Source: an uncultured Myxococcales bacterium (lineage in GTDB: Bacteria; Myxococcota; Myxococcia; Myxococcales; Myxococcaceae). From it: a DNA stretch of 64,000 nt. The stretch is from positions 248,001 through 312,000 of the forward strand of contig CALJKW010000016.1 in NCBI GenBank assembly GCA_937980205.1, read 5' to 3'. Shown piece by piece: positions 60,319 through 64,000 of the stretch (position 1 is its first letter; every line of letters begins with the position of its first letter). The translations under genes were made by a program, and so were the position numbers. The notes beneath the pieces were generated by a model. The model was not told the origin of the DNA. It searched no databases and saw nothing but the letters and a program-made list of their open reading frames with translations.

Positions 60319-60867
60319 TTGGGATTCATCTTCAAGAAACGACCGGAGACGGCACCGTCCGATCCGCTGAAGGCCTACGACGGGATGATCGAGTCGCTCG
60401 ACCGCCAGGCGGCGCAGGTGCGCCGCTCGGCGGCCACGCTGCTCGCGCTCAAGGGTGAGCTCGGGCGCGACAACGAGCGCTACGGCAAGCGCTGCGCCGA
60501 GATCGAGCAGCGCCTCGCCGCCGCGCAGGTGAAGGGCGACACCCGCGCCGAGAAGGCGCTCAAGCGGGATCTCGAGGAGTGCAGAGATCTCTGCGAGCAG
60601 ACGCAGAAGGCGCTCGAGTCCGCGAACGACGACGCGCAGGTGCTGCTCGAGACGGCCGAAGATCTCGCCAGGCGGGCGCGGGAGCTCAAGAGCGAGCGGC
60701 TCTCCGCGTCGGCGCGGCTCAAGTCCGGGCAGGTCGTCAGCGGGGCGCTGAAGCAGCAGGCTGAGGAGTTCAACCGCGTCATGGCGATCGACGCGGCCCG
60801 CGACGAGGTCGAGAAGGCCAGGGCGCTCGCCGACATCTACCGCGAGGACGCGGAGAAGAAGCGGTGA
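60319..60867 (+). CDS. Coiled-coil protein, PspA/IM30-like
   Basis: 182 residues, TTG start (MGFIFKKRPE). Helical throughout with heptad-like spacing: LKAYDGMIESLDRQAAQVRR, AEIEQRLAAAQVKGD, LKRDLEECRDLCEQTQKAL and a C-terminal DEVEKARALADIYRED. The short amphipathic start and length loosely resemble PspA/IM30 membrane-stress proteins, but the match is weak. No transmembrane segment. Convergent with the carbonic anhydrase gene, ten bases apart. Confidence 0.6.
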   Translation: MGFIFKKRPETAPSDPLKAYDGMIESLDRQAAQVRRSAATLLALKGELGRDNERYGKRCAEIEQRLAAAQVKGDTRAEKALKRDLEECRDLCEQTQKALESANDDAQVLLETAEDLARRARELKSERLSASARLKSGQVVSGALKQQAEEFNRVMAIDAARDEVEKARALADIYREDAEKKR

Positions 60868-60876
60868 GCGGTGGTG

Positions 60877-61389
60877 CTACCGACCGCGCTCCGCCCGATA
60901 GGTGCGGCACAGGTCCTGGTAGACCTTCCACGAGTGGACGATCCACTCCGTCTCCTTCGCGCTCACCTCGCGCACCGCCTTCGCCGGCGAGCCCAGGATG
61001 AAGCTGCGCGGGGGGAACTTCTTGCCGGGCGTGAGCAGCGAGCCGGCCCCCACGAAGCACCAGTCGCCGAGCTCGACGCCGTCGAGCAACACCGAGCCGA
61101 TGCCGACGAGGCAGTTGTTCCCGACGGTGCAGCCGTGCAGCACGACGCGGTGGCCGACGGTGCACTCGACGCCGACGGACGTCTTCGACTGGCCGAGCGT
61201 GGCGTGCGCGATCGACCCGTCTTGAAAGCTGGTGCGCGCGCCGAGCGTGATGGCTCCGTTGTCGCCTCTCAAGACGCACGACGGCCACACCGACGCCTCT
61301 TCTGCGATGTCGACCTCACCGATGAGCGAAGCAGCGGGGTGCACGTACGCGGTCGGATGAACCTTGGGCTCGAAGCTCTGGTAGCGCAT
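60877..61389 (-). CDS. Gamma-class carbonic anhydrase-like protein
   Basis: 170 residues. Left-handed beta-helix of hexapeptide repeats (ISLIGEVDIAEEASVWPSCVLRG-like run, then GHRVVLHGCTVGNNCLVGIG). The metal histidines in SIAHATLG and TVGHRVVLHG match the YrdA/CaiE/PaaY group. Ends with an amphipathic helix. Cytoplasmic trimer expected; enzyme activity in this subgroup is often unproven. Start at ATG 61387-61389. Confidence 0.9.
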   Translation of the reverse strand: MRYQSFEPKVHPTAYVHPAASLIGEVDIAEEASVWPSCVLRGDNGAITLGARTSFQDGSIAHATLGQSKTSVGVECTVGHRVVLHGCTVGNNCLVGIGSVLLDGVELGDWCFVGAGSLLTPGKKFPPRSFILGSPAKAVREVSAKETEWIVHSWKVYQDLCRTYRAERGR

Positions 61390-61442
61390 GGGGGCCGCGA
61401 GGGTTGATCGCTTCACGCTTCGGCGGCAACAGGTAGGTGGGC

Positions 61443-61448
61443 TAGGTT
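61443..61448 (+). promoter_or_regulatory. Probable -10 box, near-leaderless
   Basis: TAGGTT, ten bases before ATG 61459. Confidence 0.4.
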
Positions 61449-61458
61449 CCCACTGCAC

Positions 61459-62739
61459 ATGCGCACGCGATGGCTCTTCGTTGCCGCACTCGCTGTTCCG
61501 CTGTTGGCCTGGGCACAGTCCGATCAAGAGCCGCGGGTGATCGTGGTGCCGTACCCGGGTTCGAGTGACGCGCGGCCCGATGCAGGGGCTCCCGCCGTCG
61601 CCGAGCCGCCGCCGCCTCCTCCTCCGGCGAACACCGAGCCGCCGCCGCCGGCGAACCCGCCGCCCCCCACGACGACGGGCTCGGGTGATCCGAACGCGAC
61701 GCCGCCTCCGCCGCAGTCCGACGCGCCGAAGACGATCGAGGCCCAGCCGGATCCGAACCTGCTGCCGCCGCCTCCTCCGCCCGAGAACCTGCAGCCGACG
61801 GAGGTGCCGTCGTCTCCGCCCAGCGCGATGCTCGACGGTCACCCGCGCGAGGGCGCGTTCCTCTCCGGCCCGGGCTCGCTGGCGTTCATCCTCCACCACA
61901 CGCTGCTCGGGCTGACGGCGGGCGTCGCGACGCAGGTCTTCCCGCGCGTGCTGCACTCGAACCCGGACGTGCGCAGCTGCAATGACAAGATCGAGGTCAG
62001 CGCGTGCGCGCAGGGCGCCCGCCTCGCGTACCTCGGCGCCGGCCTCGTCGGCGCCGGCGTCGGCTTCGCGAGCTCGGCGGTCTGGCAGTTCTACAACTGG
62101 ATGAGCGAGCGGACCGCGTACTTCGGGATCGCGACGTCCATCATGGGCGGCATGTTCGGCGCGGGCCTCACGAACCTCATCGTCAACGACCCGAGCGCGA
62201 CGTCGTGGGGCGCCTGGGCGGGCGCGCTCGCCGGAGCCTGGCTGCTCGCAGTCATCGGCGGCGGCGACCTGCCGATGAACAAGGGCATCCTGCTGGTGTC
62301 CGGCGGCTATTGGGCGCTGTTCTTCACCGGCATGATCGTGGCCATCGTCGCCACGACGAACAAGAACGTCGGAGACACCAGACCCGGCATCGACGCGATG
62401 CTGATGGCGCCCGCACTCGGCGCCGGCGCGATGGCGCTGGCGCTGCTCAAGTTCAACCCGAGCTCGGCGCAGGTGCTGCGCGCGGATCTGTTCGGCACCG
62501 CCGCGGGTCTCGCGGTGCTGCTCATCTCGGGCCTCGTGCTCGGGCCGAACTTCGCGCACCCGGTGCCGTACATCCTCTCGGGCGTCGCCGCCGCCGGAGC
62601 CATCGCGACGGTCAGCCTGCTCTGGGCCGAGGCCGCGGAGAACCCGTCGCCGGTCGACACGCAGTCGCTGACGCCGGGCACCGCGCCGTCGCAGACGCCG
62701 GCTCCGGCGCCGAAGCCGAAGTACAAGGGCGTCTGGTAG
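61459..62739 (+). CDS. Pro-rich membrane protein, unknown
   Basis: 426 residues. Signal peptide WLFVAALAVPLLAWAQ, then a ~100-residue Pro/Ala/Thr-rich stretch (PPPPPPANTEPPPP and similar), then several hydrophobic segments rich in Gly and Ala (GSLAFILHHTLLGLTAGVAT, RLAYLGAGLVGAGVGFASSA, YFGIATSIMGGMFGAGLTNL, WALFFTGMIVAIVAT and later ones), about eight to ten in all. A short C-terminal tail ends KYKGVW. No family recognised. Perhaps an envelope protein whose Pro-rich arm crosses the periplasm. Confidence 0.68.
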   Translation: MRTRWLFVAALAVPLLAWAQSDQEPRVIVVPYPGSSDARPDAGAPAVAEPPPPPPPANTEPPPPANPPPPTTTGSGDPNATPPPPQSDAPKTIEAQPDPNLLPPPPPPENLQPTEVPSSPPSAMLDGHPREGAFLSGPGSLAFILHHTLLGLTAGVATQVFPRVLHSNPDVRSCNDKIEVSACAQGARLAYLGAGLVGAGVGFASSAVWQFYNWMSERTAYFGIATSIMGGMFGAGLTNLIVNDPSATSWGAWAGALAGAWLLAVIGGGDLPMNKGILLVSGGYWALFFTGMIVAIVATTNKNVGDTRPGIDAMLMAPALGAGAMALALLKFNPSSAQVLRADLFGTAAGLAVLLISGLVLGPNFAHPVPYILSGVAAAGAIATVSLLWAEAAENPSPVDTQSLTPGTAPSQTPAPAPKPKYKGVW

Positions 62740-62742
62740 CGC

Positions 62743-63357
62743 TCACATCCCGTAGCCGACGAGCAGGCTCGGCCAGATCGTCGAGCCGGTGACGGACGGG
62801 TAGAAGTTCAGCCGGAACTCGAAGCGGAGCATCGCGAGCGGCAAGCCCGCGAGCGTGCCGACGAGCACGAGCGGCCAGGTGATGTCCTCCATCCAGTCGG
62901 CCCAGCTGTGGTTGGGGCCCCAGGAGCCGCCGTCGGCGAAGGCGTTGCCGCCGAGGCCGATGCCGAGGTGAAAGACCTCGGTGGCGGGGCGGCCGAGCCA
63001 CGCGGCGCCGCCGCCGGCGCCGAGCCAGAGCACCGCCCACGGCACGAGCAGGCCGCCCTGCGGCGCGAGCATGAGCTCGAGGCGGACCTCGGCGCCGAAG
63101 GCTCCGACGCCGCGGTCGACGCCGATCTCGCCCTCGAACAGGAAGGCGATGGCGGGGGTGATGTACTTCGGGTTGAGGTTCCGGTCCGGCGGAGCGATGA
63201 GCGCGAAGCGCGGGCCGAGGGCGAGGTTGACGCCGCGGTTGGCGCCGAAGCGGAACGAGGTGCCGGCCGCGACGCCCCAGCGCGAGGTCGGAGCGGGCGG
63301 CTTGTGCGCCTGCTCTTCGAAGACGGAGAGCGTCGTCAGTGCCAGGGCGAGCAGCAC
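62743..63357 (-). CDS. Hypothetical beta-rich exported protein
   Basis: 204 residues, GTG start. Short hydrophobic N-terminus (LLALALTTLSVF) that may be a signal peptide, then strands such as RWGVAAGTSFRFGANRGVNL, ALGPRFALIAPPD, AFGAEVRLELMLAP and FEFRLNFYPSVTGSTIW, suggesting an outer-membrane barrel. It ends VGYGM. Convergent with the previous gene, three bases between stops. Upstream lies a direct repeat CTTTAGA (twice, ten bases apart on the minus strand) that might be a regulator site. Not recognised. Confidence 0.65.
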   Translation of the reverse strand: MLLALALTTLSVFEEQAHKPPAPTSRWGVAAGTSFRFGANRGVNLALGPRFALIAPPDRNLNPKYITPAIAFLFEGEIGVDRGVGAFGAEVRLELMLAPQGGLLVPWAVLWLGAGGGAAWLGRPATEVFHLGIGLGGNAFADGGSWGPNHSWADWMEDITWPLVLVGTLAGLPLAMLRFEFRLNFYPSVTGSTIWPSLLVGYGM

Positions 63358-63462
63358 GGTTCTCTAAAGTGACAGTTTGTCTAAAGGCGGGGAAGGGCGG
63401 CGGCGACAACGTTGCGGGATCGTTCAGGCCGCGCTGGCACCCGCGTTGCTCAACGAGCCGCC

Positions 63463-64000
63463 ATGCGTTGGGCACTTCAATGGCTCTCGGGTTGGTTGTT
63501 CCTGCTCTGGGCGATTCACGAGGCGGGGCAGCGTCCCGCGCGGGAGGCGCACGAACCCGCCGCCGTCGCTTCGCACGTGGAGGAGCCGCGCTCCGCGGAG
63601 GCGTCGCCGGCCCCCGAAGAGACGACCTACGATGACCCTGTTCGCTGTGGCGTGCGGCGCACGTGCCTCGCTGCTCGAGAGCTCTCGCCGGAGGTCTTCG
63701 AGATCACCGCGCTGCAGGTGGGTCGCAACGACTGCGGCCGGCTGGTGCCGGCGTTCCACAACGGGCGGCCCATCGGGCTCAAGCTGTTCTCCCCACCCCC
63801 GAGCCTGGGGTTGCAGAGCGGCGACACGGTGCTCGCCGTGAACGGGCAGCGGCTCACGACGCCGGACGAGGCGCTCGCCGTCTACGCGACGCTCGCACGT
63901 ACCCGGCGCTTCGAGGTGGACCTCGAGCGTGACGGCCTCCTGTTGAAGAGGACGTACGTGCTCTCCGAGCGCCTCAACGCCCTGCTCGACCAGGCGGTGT
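63463..64000 (+). CDS. Partial GspC/PDZ-like membrane-anchored protein
   Basis: Starts at ATG 63463 and runs off the window end (179 codons). A short anchor (WALQWLSGWLFLLWAIH, about 3-19) is followed by a Pro/Glu-rich periplasmic linker, a middle region with VRCGVRRTCL and a PDZ-like region: GLKLFSPPPSLGLQSGDTVL then AVNGQRLTTPDEALAVY. N-terminal anchor plus C-terminal PDZ with this GLQ-x-GD-x-VL-x-VNG motif resembles GspC of type II secretion. No other gsp gene is visible, so the function is tentative. Confidence 0.65.
   Translation, partial: MRWALQWLSGWLFLLWAIHEAGQRPAREAHEPAAVASHVEEPRSAEASPAPEETTYDDPVRCGVRRTCLAARELSPEVFEITALQVGRNDCGRLVPAFHNGRPIGLKLFSPPPSLGLQSGDTVLAVNGQRLTTPDEALAVYATLARTRRFEVDLERDGLLLKRTYVLSERLNALLDQAV

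Overview
The window is a high-GC chromosomal segment of a myxobacterium (Myxococcota), most probably from the Myxococcaceae/Archangiaceae group. The support is internal: a Ser/Thr kinase with the HRDISPQN catalytic loop and PEGA modules, a DUF4388 protein, a PilZ protein of the Myxococcus-type TIGR02266 group, many lipoproteins with Gly/Ser/Thr-rich stalks or PDAG tails, frequent GTG and TTG starts, and GTGA/ATGA stop-start overlaps at most operon junctions. I see no rRNA, tRNA, CRISPR array, transposase, integrase or prophage. There is no gene-free stretch longer than about 300 bases; the largest gaps (near 24502-24724 and 58889-59129) hold repeats.

Layout. 1-3367: two clusters of a small paralogous family with a duplicated ~85-residue module, flanking an alkyl-DHAP-synthase-like FAD enzyme. 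3366-9859: REP-like palindrome, EVE and GIDE domain proteins, an RCC1-repeat lipoprotein, then a PLP aminotransferase and glutaredoxin-like protein whose start codon overlaps that of a divergent DUF4388 protein. 9975-13060: ABC exporter, then a PilZ and TusA-like pair. 13118-15109: an anchored protein with three DsbA-like domains. 15203-21779: an operon of three stalked lipoproteins carrying five, four and three copies of one beta-rich domain. 21769-24501: small gene, PEGA kinase and CrcB channel. 24725-36413: a ~11.7 kb minus-strand gene train thiS-thiG-thiE, three membrane/DUF genes, then ccmA-B-C-D-E-F-G-H-I (cytochrome c maturation System I) and a small unknown. 36447-49133: lipoproteins (two with an unusual CX3CH haem-type motif), a beta-CASP metallo-beta-lactamase, an aldehyde dehydrogenase, a CorA-like transporter with GQN instead of GMN, a HAD phosphatase and an RlmI-like methyltransferase. 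49209-58888: a subtilase with a polytopic membrane tail, a CPBP protease, and an operon of outer-membrane-barrel candidate, MoxR ATPase and VWA protein. 59130-64000: secreted trypsin-like protease, coiled-coil protein, gamma carbonic anhydrase, membrane proteins and a GspC/PDZ-like protein cut by the window end.

How parts fit. The window is dominated by envelope biology: lipoproteins, secreted proteases, thiol-disulfide enzymes, cytochrome c assembly and membrane chaperone-like ATPases. The Ccm system would mature c-type haem proteins, and two candidate clients with CX3CH motifs lie close by. Many first genes of transcription units have a TAnnnT-like -10 hexamer only 6-13 bases before the start codon, suggesting leaderless or nearly leaderless mRNAs. 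At two divergent gene pairs one TATA core appears to serve both directions.
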